Positions 1 through 6,143 are shown, counted from the first letter of the stretch. The stretch is 6,143 nucleotides of DNA from Acidimicrobiaceae bacterium (GCA_013044365.1 JABEUP010000118.1:1-6143); one strand, 5' to 3'. The notes: generated from the sequence alone by a model not told the origin. Translations and numbers: made by a program.

Positions 1-1
1 C

Positions 2-652
2 CGATTTCCAACCGGAGAACTGGCCGGACATAGTTTGGGAAACCTGATAATTGCAGGTCTGACTGAAGTGACTGGCAATTTCGGTAAGGCGATTCAAATT
101 GCTCAGGAGTTGCTTGAGGTGCATGGATCGCTCTACCCATCCTCCCTTGTCCCAATAATCTTGGGAGCCAGGGTTGGAGACCGGCGGGTCGAAGGCCAGG
201 TGAACATCATGCATACCCGGGGAATTGACTCCATCTACACCGATCCGGATAACCCCAAGGTGCCAAATGCGGTGCTTAGGGCGATAGCTTCGGCTAAAAC
301 AATCGTTGCTGGTCCCGGCTCACTGTTTACTTCAGTACTGGCAGTGTTGGCGGTACCAGCGATTCGGGAATCAATAAATGCCAGCTCTGCAAAGAAGATT
401 TATGTCGTAAATCTTAAACCTCAGGAGCTGGAAACCTCCGGATTTGACATTTCAGATCATGTAAAGGCATTGGTAAAACATAATTTTACACCCGATCTTA
501 TTTTGGCGGATGATTCTTTCATCGCGCCTGGAGATGCAGACAGATATTGTAGGTCTATCCAATCAGAGCTGGTTATTTGCCCCTTGGCCAATAAATTTGG
601 TATTCTTCACGATCCAGAGCTGTTAGCCGACGCATTTAGGAAATACGCGTAA
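2..652 (+). CDS. yvcK: YvcK/GlmR (CofD-like) gluconeogenesis factor, 5' end outside the window
   Basis: About 216 C-terminal residues of a YvcK-family protein are present. The reading frame is open from base 2, and the first residues (RFPTGELAGHSLGN) match the conserved family block that precedes the IAGL helix, so the gene clearly begins upstream. The TTG at 35 lies inside that conserved block and is not a start. Other family marks are the VEGQVNI segment, the glycine-rich AGPGSLFTSVLAVLAVP stretch (near bases 310-360) and VVNLKPQELETSGFD, which corresponds to the usual NL-x-x-Q-x-x-ET-x-G motif. YvcK proteins share the fold of CofD (2-phospho-L-lactate transferase). In Bacillus, where YvcK is named GlmR, they bind UDP-GlcNAc and are needed for growth on gluconeogenic carbon sources and for envelope integrity; an enzymatic transfer activity is not established for them. 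In many actinobacteria the gene sits between rapZ and whiA; here gap follows directly. The family call is secure, while the exact physiological role is inferred. Confidence 0.92.
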   Translation, partial: RFPTGELAGHSLGNLIIAGLTEVTGNFGKAIQIAQELLEVHGSLYPSSLVPIILGARVGDRRVEGQVNIMHTRGIDSIYTDPDNPKVPNAVLRAIASAKTIVAGPGSLFTSVLAVLAVPAIRESINASSAKKIYVVNLKPQELETSGFDISDHVKALVKHNFTPDLILADDSFIAPGDADRYCRSIQSELVICPLANKFGILHDPELLADAFRKYA

Positions 653-688
653 ATAATTGCAGATATTGCATTCTGTTCTTCTGGTCGG

Positions 689-702
689 CAATTGAACAAT
701 TG
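689..702. repeat. Two CAATTG palindromes in the gap leader
   Basis: CAATTG occurs at 689-694 and again at 697-702, separated by AA. Each hexamer is its own reverse complement, so the 14-base unit is an almost perfect palindrome. It lies about 20 bases upstream of the TTGACA at 721, a position compatible with a dimeric regulator's operator. The sequence shows only the repeat; a regulatory role is a guess, and such short AT-rich palindromes can arise by chance. Confidence 0.3.
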
Positions 703-786
703 GAGTAGGCTTTAGCGAGATTGACAAAGAGAAGTACTTGGGTAGCGATGCGGTATTGGGTGCTGTAGAGATCGACTTCTATCAGT

Positions 787-793
787 GGAGGAG
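787..793 (+). promoter_or_regulatory. Ribosome binding site of gap
   Basis: GGAGGAG at 787-793 is the best Shine-Dalgarno match in the window. GGAGG ends four bases before the ATG at 796. It supports that start codon and suggests strong translation of gap compared with the weak sites in front of pgk, tpiA and secG. Confidence 0.75.
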
Positions 794-795
794 AA

Positions 796-1818
796 ATGTC
801 CCTCAAAGTGGGAATAAATGGTTTCGGGCGAATTGGACGGAACTTTTATCGTGCCGTGAAATCTACCGGTGCCGATGTCCAGATCGTGGCGGTGAACGAC
901 TTGACATCGGTGGCAACCAACGCGCACCTTCTGGCGTTCGATTCAACGCATGGACGACTGGGAGTTGAGGTCCGGGCTACCGATGAGGGAATAATAATCG
1001 GAGATGAGCTGCTCCGAGTATTTGCCGAGCGCGATCCAAAGGTTTTGCCCTGGAAGGAACTTGGCGTAGATGTCGTAATAGAATCGACCGGCATTTTCAC
1101 TGACGGCAAGGCTGCTGCCGCACACCTGGAGGCTGGAGCTAAAAAGGTGATCATTTCTGCTCCGGCAACCAACGTTGATGAAACGTTCGTATTCGGTGTC
1201 AATGACGACATATATGACCCCGAGAAGCATCACATTATTTCCAATGCATCGTGTACAACCAACTGTTTTGTTCCAATGATGAAAGTTCTGGACGATTCTT
1301 TCGGAATACGTAAGGGACTTATGACAACGGTTCATGCATACACCAACGATCAGAATCTGTTGGATCTTGCTCATAAAGATTTGCGGAGGGCCCGTGCGGC
1401 TGCGGTGAATATCGTGCCGTCTTCAACCGGTGCGGCAAAGGCAACTGGTCTGGTCATGCCGAAGTTGAAAGGGAACCTGGACGGGACTTCGCTAAGGGTA
1501 CCGGTTCAAGATGGATCAATCACTGACGCTAGTGTTATAGTAAACGGCTCTGTCGCCGTGGCAGATGTTAACCTCGCCTTCAGGAAAGCTGCGGAATCAG
1601 GTCGGTTGGCAAGCGTTCTGGTATATTCGGAGGCGCCTCTTGTTTCCTCTGACATCGTGGGATCTGCGGCGTCATGTACTTTCGATGCACAAATGACCAT
1701 GACCATGGATCTTGAGAATGGATCCACGTTGGTTAAAATATTCGGCTGGTATGACAACGAATGGGGCTATTCAAACAGACTCGTTGACCTGGCAGTACTT
1801 GTTGGATCGGGGCTGTAG
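796..1818 (+). CDS. gap: Glyceraldehyde-3-phosphate dehydrogenase, type I
   Basis: This cytoplasmic enzyme converts glyceraldehyde 3-phosphate, NAD(P)+ and phosphate to 1,3-bisphosphoglycerate, reversibly. The 340 residues are full length for the family. The Rossmann motif GINGFGRIGRN is at residues 6-16 and VNDL at 33-36. The catalytic cysteine is C153 in SNASCTTNC, with partner H180 in TTVHAYTNDQ. The segment DLRRARAAAVNIVPSSTGAAKA follows (196-217, phosphate-site T211/G212), then R234 in RVPV and the C-terminal signature GWYDNEWGYSNR (317-328). D35 matches the acidic residue linked to NAD preference, but A192 replaces the proline next to L191 that usually completes the NAD-type pair. The loop after R234 reads QDGS rather than the commoner PTGS. 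The ATG is backed by a strong ribosome site. It is the first gene of the triose-phosphate block and is followed by pgk after 62 bases. Identification is secure; whether cofactor use is relaxed is open. Confidence 0.97.
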   Translation: MSLKVGINGFGRIGRNFYRAVKSTGADVQIVAVNDLTSVATNAHLLAFDSTHGRLGVEVRATDEGIIIGDELLRVFAERDPKVLPWKELGVDVVIESTGIFTDGKAAAAHLEAGAKKVIISAPATNVDETFVFGVNDDIYDPEKHHIISNASCTTNCFVPMMKVLDDSFGIRKGLMTTVHAYTNDQNLLDLAHKDLRRARAAAVNIVPSSTGAAKATGLVMPKLKGNLDGTSLRVPVQDGSITDASVIVNGSVAVADVNLAFRKAAESGRLASVLVYSEAPLVSSDIVGSAASCTFDAQMTMTMDLENGSTLVKIFGWYDNEWGYSNRLVDLAVLVGSGL

Positions 1819-1850
1819 ATTATCAACGGCACCCATGCCGGCGATAATTT
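1817..1850 (+). promoter_or_regulatory. Hairpin in the gap-pgk spacer
   Basis: A two-part hairpin starts at the gap stop codon. The outer stem pairs 1817-1824 with 1843-1850 (eight pairs including one G-U; core ATTATC with GATAAT). A 2x2 internal loop follows (AA opposite GC). The inner stem pairs CGGCA (1827-1831) with TGCCG (1836-1840) around a four-base loop. Only three T's follow the outer stem before C, so it is a poor intrinsic terminator. It is better read as a possible mRNA-stabilising or processing element protecting the gap message. The pairing is read directly from the sequence; the function is inferred. Confidence 0.45.
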
Positions 1851-1880
1851 CATATCATGAGTTGGATGAGCAGGTATTAA

Positions 1881-3017
1881 ATGTATATTCCCCAGCTTGA
1901 GGACCTTGGAGATGTCAAAGGTAAGACTGTTTTAGTTCGGTGTGACTTTAACGTTCCAATGACCAAACGCGATGATGGTGAATTCGACATAGTGGATGAT
2001 TTTCGAATCCGTTCATCGGTGCCCACTTTAAAATGGTTGGTTGATCACGGAGCGAAAGTAATCGCTTGTTCCCATATTGGACGACCTCACGGTAAATGGG
2101 ATCCGGATCTTTCGATCGCACCTATGGCGAAAAGGCTCCATGAGCTTTTGCCGGAGGTGGAGGTTTTGGAAAACCTAAGATTCTCAAAAGGTGAAGAGGA
2201 AAATGACGACGCCTATGTACAGGACCTGATTAGGGGAGTGGACCTTTATGTGGATGACGCTTTTGGCGCCGCCCATCGGGTTCATGCTTCGATAGTAGGT
2301 CCGCCAAAATACCTTCGGTCTGCCGCGGGAAGGTTATTGGCAAGAGAGGCGGAGGTGCTCGCATCCCTACTAGAGGCACCAGAGAGACCATTTGTCGGAA
2401 TAATGGGCGGGTCTAAGGTATCGGACAAGATGGGGCTGATCAAATCCCTTATTGATAAGGTGGACACCCTCATTGTGGGTGGCGGTATGGCATTTTCGTT
2501 TCTTGTCGCCCTGGGTCGTAATATTGGAGATTCGATGGTCGAACCTGACCAGATTGATATTTGCAGAAACCTACTCGAGTCCACCAAAAAGATCATCCTG
2601 CCCGTGGATTATGTTGCATTGAATTCAGATGCCCCCTTTGGCCGGGGAATCAACAACGGGACTGCCCAGTGTTTCAGCGGGGACATTCCATCGGGATGGA
2701 AGGCACTGGATATAGGCCCCAAGTCGAGCGAGGCTTTCCAAGACATAATTATGGGCGCTAAAACTGTTTTATGGAACGGCCCGCTGGGTGTGTGCGAGGA
2801 TCCCAGATTTTCGCTCGGAACTCAGGCTGTCGCCACCGCAGTTGCAAAATTTGGCGGATTTTCAGTTGTCGGTGGCGGGGACAGTGCCGCAGCAATTGAG
2901 CAAGCCGGTTTAGCCAATAACATTTCACATCTTTCCACCGGAGGAGGTGCCTCCTTGGAGTTCCTCGAAAAAGGTGATCTGCCAGGCCTGAAAGCATTAC
3001 GGGATTCGCCGTCCTAA
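1881..3017 (+). CDS. pgk: Phosphoglycerate kinase
   Basis: This cytoplasmic enzyme transfers phosphate from 1,3-bisphosphoglycerate to ADP, giving 3-phosphoglycerate and ATP, directly after GAPDH in glycolysis. At 378 residues it is slightly short for the family (usually about 390-400) but complete. The substrate-binding N-domain shows VLVRCDFNVP (17-26, with R20, D22 and N24), HIGRP (65-69), LENLRF (96-101) and DDAFGAAHR (125-133), where the family usually has NDAFGTAHR. The nucleotide half shows GGSKVSDK (176-183, lysines 179 and 183), VGGGMAFSFL (199-208), WNGPLGVCE (298-306, with E306 the likely ATP-ribose contact) and VGGGDSAAAIE (330-340). The phosphate-gripping loop STGGGASLEFLE is at 352-363. 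The ATG is preceded by a weak GGATGAG (1864-1870) ten bases away. An upstream in-frame ATG at 1857 runs into TAA at 1878, which fixes the start. The gene lies between gap and tpiA, as in a standard triose-phosphate operon. Confidence 0.97.
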   Translation: MYIPQLEDLGDVKGKTVLVRCDFNVPMTKRDDGEFDIVDDFRIRSSVPTLKWLVDHGAKVIACSHIGRPHGKWDPDLSIAPMAKRLHELLPEVEVLENLRFSKGEEENDDAYVQDLIRGVDLYVDDAFGAAHRVHASIVGPPKYLRSAAGRLLAREAEVLASLLEAPERPFVGIMGGSKVSDKMGLIKSLIDKVDTLIVGGGMAFSFLVALGRNIGDSMVEPDQIDICRNLLESTKKIILPVDYVALNSDAPFGRGINNGTAQCFSGDIPSGWKALDIGPKSSEAFQDIIMGAKTVLWNGPLGVCEDPRFSLGTQAVATAVAKFGGFSVVGGGDSAAAIEQAGLANNISHLSTGGGASLEFLEKGDLPGLKALRDSPS

Positions 3018-3097
3018 GAATATTTGCTTGGCTTTAAATTTGACTTGTATCACGCACTCGGAGCAAAGGTTTAAAGAACGGATGGCTAAGTCTGATC

Positions 3098-3907
3098 ATG
3101 GCTAAAGTAAAGTACGATATGGAGCTGAGACCCAATCCCCGCAGTGGCCGTTATCGGCTGATAAGCGCTAACTGGAAAATGAACCTCAATCACCTGGAGG
3201 CTATCCAGGCTATCCAGAAGCTGAATTTTTTGTTACGACCCTCAGACTATTCATATACAGAGATTTCCATCCATCCTCCGTTTACTGATTTGCGGCCATT
3301 GCAGCTTTTAATCGATTCTGATCGGATGCGGATAAGACTTGGAGCTCAGAACTGTCATCACGAACCTAGCGGAGCCTTCACCGGTGAGGTTTCTGCCCCG
3401 ATGCTTGCACGACTAAATGTTTCGTATGTGATTGTCGGCCATTCGGAAAGACGCCAGTACTTCAATGAGAGCGATGAAACGGTACGGTCCAAGGTAAAAG
3501 CGGTATTTAATTCACAAATGACCCCCATAATTTGCGTGGGGGAGAGTTTGCAAGAGCGGGAACAGGGTGAGACTGAGGCGAAGCTAAGGACTCAGGTTGA
3601 CACTGCAGTTTCTTTTCTACCACCGGAGATAGCGGAAAGATGCGTTGTGGCATATGAGCCTATCTGGGCCATTGGTGGCGGTATAAGTGCAAAACCAGAG
3701 GACGCCGAACAAGGAGCGGTGACGATCAGGGGAATTTTCCAAGAGTTGTGGGGAAGCGATGTGGCAGGCAAGGTCAGGATTCAATATGGCGGGTCTGTCA
3801 ATCCCACAAATGCAGCGAATTTCATGCAGCTTGAAAATATTGACGGTCTTTTAGTGGGCGGTGCTGCCCTGGACCCGGAATCGCTGGCTAGGATTATTCA
3901 GGCGTAA
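3098..3907 (+). CDS. tpiA: Triosephosphate isomerase
   Basis: This cytoplasmic enzyme interconverts dihydroxyacetone phosphate and glyceraldehyde 3-phosphate, feeding GAPDH. The catalytic set is intact: N25 and K27 in SANWKMN (23-29), electrophile H115 in VGHSERR (113-119) and base E187 in AYEPIWAIG (185-193). The phosphate-binding YGGSV is at 230-234 and LVGGAALDP at 252-260. KMNLNHLEAI after the lysine is an actinobacterial-style segment. Two things are unusual. The active-site lid (loop 6) reads GGGISAKPEDA where GTGKTATPEQA or a close variant is usual. About 15-20 residues precede the normal start of the barrel, giving 269 residues against the usual 250 or so. The start is uncertain: ATG 3098 has no clear ribosome site, and ATG 3119 (residue 8) would also give a full barrel. 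It follows pgk by 80 bases with no convincing promoter. Confidence 0.95.
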   Translation: MAKVKYDMELRPNPRSGRYRLISANWKMNLNHLEAIQAIQKLNFLLRPSDYSYTEISIHPPFTDLRPLQLLIDSDRMRIRLGAQNCHHEPSGAFTGEVSAPMLARLNVSYVIVGHSERRQYFNESDETVRSKVKAVFNSQMTPIICVGESLQEREQGETEAKLRTQVDTAVSFLPPEIAERCVVAYEPIWAIGGGISAKPEDAEQGAVTIRGIFQELWGSDVAGKVRIQYGGSVNPTNAANFMQLENIDGLLVGGAALDPESLARIIQA

Positions 3908-3988
3908 TGATCGCGTTTAGAATTACTGACCACGCCTTTGACTAGTGTGTAGCGGGGTGTAGTTGGTGAGGAAAGGCATTAGCGGCAG

Positions 3989-4216
3989 ATGTTGACGGCT
4001 GTTTTAGTTGTTATTCACCTCATAGTTTCCGTAGGACTTGTGCTCTTTGTCCTGCTTCATTCAGGGCGGGGGGGAGGTTTGTCGGACATGTTTGGTGGCA
4101 GTATTGGTTCTGCTGCCGCCGGTTCCACCGTGGTTGAGCGCAACCTGGACAGGATTACTATCACCCTCGTTGTGATATTTGCTTTCACGTCATTAGCACT
4201 GGGTCTTAGACTCTAA
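3989..4216 (+). CDS. secG: Preprotein translocase subunit SecG
   Basis: SecG is a small inner-membrane subunit of the SecYEG channel that assists SecA-driven protein export. The 75-residue product has the expected shape: a hydrophobic helix at about residues 3-23, a cytoplasmic loop with the hallmark HSGRGGGLSDMFGG (24-37), a small-residue/charged stretch and a second hydrophobic helix at about 56-73. The length is normal for actinobacterial SecG. ATG 3989 is the first possible start after an in-frame TAG at 3980-3982. The purine-rich GGTGAGGAAAGG (3965-3976) is somewhat far upstream for a ribosome site. secG after tpiA is a conserved actinobacterial arrangement, so it is probably co-transcribed with the glycolytic genes, although the link is positional and not metabolic. 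Confidence 0.95.
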   Translation: MLTAVLVVIHLIVSVGLVLFVLLHSGRGGGLSDMFGGSIGSAAAGSTVVERNLDRITITLVVIFAFTSLALGLRL

Positions 4217-4220
4217 AATT

Positions 4221-5966
4221 TTGCTTACGACAAGTGTTGTGTCAAGGCGCCAGCGTCTAGTATTTGACAAAGTTGGATGGAAAAGATCGTTTATCGGCGC
4301 GTCAATTCTGCTCACTGTTGTTTTGGTTGCATCTTGTGGTTCCTCAGAAGGCACTGCTCTAAATTCTTCGACCACGGTTTCAACCACAACTACCCTTGCT
4401 CCGCAACAGACTCAGATAACCTATGCGGCACCTTATTTGCCGACTAATTTCAATCCCAACACTCCAGCCGGCGATTTAACGGTGACCAGGCAGATCATGA
4501 CCAATATCTGGCCTTCGGTATTTTACGAAAATTCTAAATTCGAAACCGTTCTCAACTCCAGTTTTGTCAGCTCGGCAGAACTTGTATCAACGAACCCTGA
4601 GGTTATCATTTACCAGATTAATCCCCAGGCACAATGGAGCGACGGTGTGCCCATCTCTGCGTCGGATTTTGTCTACAACTGGATGGCTCAGTCCGGTGAC
4701 CCTCAAAATACAGATCTGGGTGGCTATCCATATTTGCATAATTCGACCATCGGTTATAGTGATATCAAATCCGTCACGGGCTCAAATGGCGGAAAAACTG
4801 TGACAATTATATTCAAGAAGTATTTCTCGGAGTGGGAGCACCTATTCAATCCGATTGTACCGGCCCATATCGCCACGGAGGTTGGTTGGAATTTAGGATT
4901 TGCTATACCATCATCCAACGTGGAGGTATCAGGCGGACCCTATCAGATATCGGCTTACGTACCAGGCCAGCAAATTGATTTAACCAGAAATCCTAAGTAT
5001 TGGGGAAAAGCGGCAACTATTCCCAAGCTCGTATTTCTTGAGGATCCAAACCCTCAAAACTATGCTGCCCAGTTTCAGAACGGAACAATTAACCTCGTTG
5101 ATTCACCAGCCAATAATATTCTCTATTCGGGCCTTAAGTCACTTCCCACTGTTAAAACCAAACTAGTCTCCTCCTTGACTACAGAGGAACTGATATTTAA
5201 TCTCTCAAAGACACCGCTTTCGGATTCGAAATTGAGGCAGGCAATTGCTCTGGCCATAGACAGAAAGTCGATCACGTCATATGCAATCGGGAGCTATGAT
5301 TCCGCTGCTCAGCCAGCCGGAAACAATGTCTATCCTCCTGGAGTACCACAGTATCAAGACAATAGCGGAAAATATTTTAGGTCTGATCCTAAGGCTGCAG
5401 CTGCCCTGCTCACCTCTGATGGATATGTCCGTTCATCAAATGGCGTGATGACCAAAGGTGGACAGCCCCTTGTTCTTACGATATCTGTGGATAGCTCAAA
5501 TCAGCAACTTCTTGATGTTGAAGAAATGATAGTGCAGGATTTATCGGCAATAGGAATCGTCGTAAATCCGGTCAATTATCAGCTCAGTAACCTCGAGGAA
5601 ACTATTCTGAACCATGGTGCTTTCGATATGGCTATAGTCACGCAGTCTGGTTCAGCCGATGCTGCATTTCATGTGAGCCAGTACATTTCCGCGGCTGCCG
5701 GTTCACTTGATAACTATTCCGGCTATTCAAGTTCTGCAGCCAACGCATTAATAGCCAAAGCGGCAACGGAACTCGACCCCGGCTCGTCGGCAGCAATATA
5801 CAACCAACTCGATCAATTGCTATGGAAGGATTTACCGTCTTTACCACTCTATTCTGTCCCTGATGTCCTCGCATTCTCGTCGGGATACAACTTCATTGGG
5901 GCCAGTAGCAGGTCATCAACAATATTTTGGAACAGTAGTACCTGGAGCTTCATTACCCCGAAATGA
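4221..5966 (+). CDS. Family 5 (peptide/nickel-type) ABC transporter substrate-binding lipoprotein
   Basis: This is a predicted extracytoplasmic solute receptor of the DppA/OppA class (SBP_bac_5), 581 residues from a TTG start. K21-R22 and a hydrophobic run (24-38) lead to the lipobox VASC with the lipidated cysteine at C39. A Ser/Thr-rich tether (about 41-60) links it to the folded domain. Family marks are QWSDGVPISASDFVYNW (138-154), RNPKYWG (256-262), LRQAIALAIDR (338-348) and an extended, aromatic-rich C-terminus. Such proteins deliver oligopeptides or other solutes to a membrane permease; the ligand cannot be told from the sequence. The gene starts four bases after the secG stop, which suggests co-transcription and perhaps coupled translation, since no ribosome site is visible. 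GTG 4239 (residue 7) is an alternative start that keeps the signal peptide. No permease or ATPase gene is in the window, so it is either a stand-alone receptor or works with genes encoded elsewhere. Confidence 0.85.
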   Translation: MLTTSVVSRRQRLVFDKVGWKRSFIGASILLTVVLVASCGSSEGTALNSSTTVSTTTTLAPQQTQITYAAPYLPTNFNPNTPAGDLTVTRQIMTNIWPSVFYENSKFETVLNSSFVSSAELVSTNPEVIIYQINPQAQWSDGVPISASDFVYNWMAQSGDPQNTDLGGYPYLHNSTIGYSDIKSVTGSNGGKTVTIIFKKYFSEWEHLFNPIVPAHIATEVGWNLGFAIPSSNVEVSGGPYQISAYVPGQQIDLTRNPKYWGKAATIPKLVFLEDPNPQNYAAQFQNGTINLVDSPANNILYSGLKSLPTVKTKLVSSLTTEELIFNLSKTPLSDSKLRQAIALAIDRKSITSYAIGSYDSAAQPAGNNVYPPGVPQYQDNSGKYFRSDPKAAAALLTSDGYVRSSNGVMTKGGQPLVLTISVDSSNQQLLDVEEMIVQDLSAIGIVVNPVNYQLSNLEETILNHGAFDMAIVTQSGSADAAFHVSQYISAAAGSLDNYSGYSSSAANALIAKAATELDPGSSAAIYNQLDQLLWKDLPSLPLYSVPDVLAFSSGYNFIGASSRSSTIFWNSSTWSFITPK

Positions 5967-6000
5967 CATTTGACCTAAGATAGACCATTTTGCGACATGA

Positions 6001-6030
6001 TTAGCTCTCTAATTCAGCTAAGTTATTTTT
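6001..6030 (+). terminator. Candidate intrinsic terminator after the binding-protein gene
   Basis: TTAGCT (6001-6006) and AGCTAA (6016-6021) form a perfect six-pair stem around a nine-base loop, followed one base later by TTATTTTT (6023-6030). The position, 35 bases after the stop and just before a tRNA gene, suits a terminator. The stem is short and only one third G/C, so termination would be weak if real. Confidence 0.42.
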
Positions 6031-6045
6031 GCTCGCAGTTACATA

Positions 6046-6132
6046 GTCGAAGTGGCGGAATAGGCAGACGCGCTAGCTTGAGGGGCTAGTGCCCGTAAGG
6101 GCGTGGGGGTTCAAGTCCCCCCTTCGACACCA
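6046..6132 (+). tRNA. tRNA-Leu (anticodon GAG), CCA encoded
   Basis: A complete class II tRNA folds by eye. The acceptor stem GTCGAAG (6046-6052) pairs fully with CTTCGAC (6122-6128), followed by A73 and an encoded CCA (6130-6132). The D-arm closes with GCG/CGC around a loop containing GG. The anticodon stem CTAGC (6073-6077) pairs with GCTAG (6085-6089) around the loop TTGAGGG, giving anticodon GAG at 6080-6082, which reads CUC and CUU leucine codons. The long variable arm GCCC-GTAA-GGGC (6091-6102) is the class II hallmark of leucine and serine tRNAs. The T-arm has five G-C pairs (6105-6109 with 6117-6121) around TTCAAGT. No clear promoter stands in the short stretch before it; TTGACC at 5970-5975 lacks a good -10. 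Confidence 0.96.
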
Positions 6133-6143
6133 ACATTCTCCGG

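Larger units (their letters stand above)
653..795 (+). promoter_or_regulatory. Leader between yvcK and gap, with candidate promoter
   Basis: These 143 bases carry no convincing gene. A perfect -35-like TTGACA lies at 721-726. The -10 side is poor: with 16-17 bases of spacing only TAGCGA or AGCGAT (743-749) is available, so the promoter call is weak. A second -35-like TTGAAC (693-698) also lacks a good -10. The spacer is the largest gap in the gene block and precedes the first glycolytic gene, which makes it the natural place for the operon promoter. No strong terminator for yvcK is visible, so read-through from yvcK is also possible. Confidence 0.35.

Noticed and set aside
35..37. TTG at 35 as the start of the first gene
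   Set aside because: The frame stays open back to base 2 and encodes conserved YvcK residues upstream of it, so the gene is cut by the window edge and is not short.
653..682. Possible terminator just after yvcK (CAGA...TCTG followed by TTCTT)
   Set aside because: Only four base pairs form, there is no real T-tract and the loop does not extend the stem.
846..1374. Open frames of 121 and 143 codons on the - strand opposite gap
   Set aside because: They lie wholly inside a clearly identified gene, show no recognisable domain, and have the low-complexity look of antisense shadows.
3018..3097. Possible promoter between pgk and tpiA (TTGACT at 3040)
   Set aside because: No acceptable -10 hexamer lies 15-19 bases downstream, and the spacer is short between co-directional genes of one pathway.
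3199..3217. Nine-base tandem repeat (GGCTATCCA twice) inside tpiA, coding for AIQAIQ
   Set aside because: The encoded stretch has the same length as in ordinary actinobacterial TIMs (LEAIxxxQKL), so nothing appears to have been inserted; it looks like chance similarity in a helix.
3908..3988. Possible promoter between tpiA and secG (TTGACT at 3938)
   Set aside because: The best -10 candidates (TAGTTG, AGTTGG) match poorly; read-through from tpiA is the simpler explanation.

Overview
The window is a housekeeping segment of a bacterial chromosome, almost entirely coded on the + strand. It most likely comes from an actinobacterium of moderate G+C (roughly half, judged by eye). The evidence is the order yvcK - gap - pgk - tpiA - secG, which matches the conserved actinobacterial neighbourhood seen around whiA in Streptomyces and, with insertions, in Mycobacterium. 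SecG and the triosephosphate isomerase also look actinobacterial in style. A lineage such as Acidimicrobiia would fit the modest G+C, but that placement is inference and was not tested by any search.

Layout. Positions 2-652 hold the 3' part of a YvcK/CofD-like gene whose start lies upstream of the window. A 143-base leader follows, with a possible promoter and a pair of CAATTG palindromes, and then come gap (796-1818), pgk (1881-3017) and tpiA (3098-3907). These three encode the consecutive lower-glycolysis/gluconeogenesis enzymes GAPDH, phosphoglycerate kinase and triosephosphate isomerase. secG (3989-4216) encodes a small subunit of the protein-export channel. A lipoprotein solute-binding protein of the peptide/nickel (family 5) type follows only four bases later, probably from a TTG start (4221-5966). 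A weak hairpin with a T-tract (6001-6030) may end that transcript. A complete tRNA-Leu with anticodon GAG and an encoded CCA end (6046-6132) closes the window.

How the genes fit together. YvcK (GlmR) homologues tie central carbon metabolism to cell-wall precursor supply, so their place beside a triose-phosphate gene block is functionally sensible. gap, pgk, tpiA, secG and the binding-protein gene lie in one direction with gaps of 62, 80, 81 and 4 bases and no strong terminator between them, which fits one long transcript. A well-formed hairpin in the gap-pgk spacer could tune the amounts of the first gene against the rest.

No undescribed system, mobile element, CRISPR array or phage module is visible. 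The points worth a second look are modest: whiA is missing from its expected place between yvcK and gap, the gap-pgk spacer carries a hairpin, the TIM lid loop departs from the usual sequence, one GAPDH cofactor-site residue is changed, a tiny ORF overlaps the tpiA start, and the binding protein has no permease genes in view.
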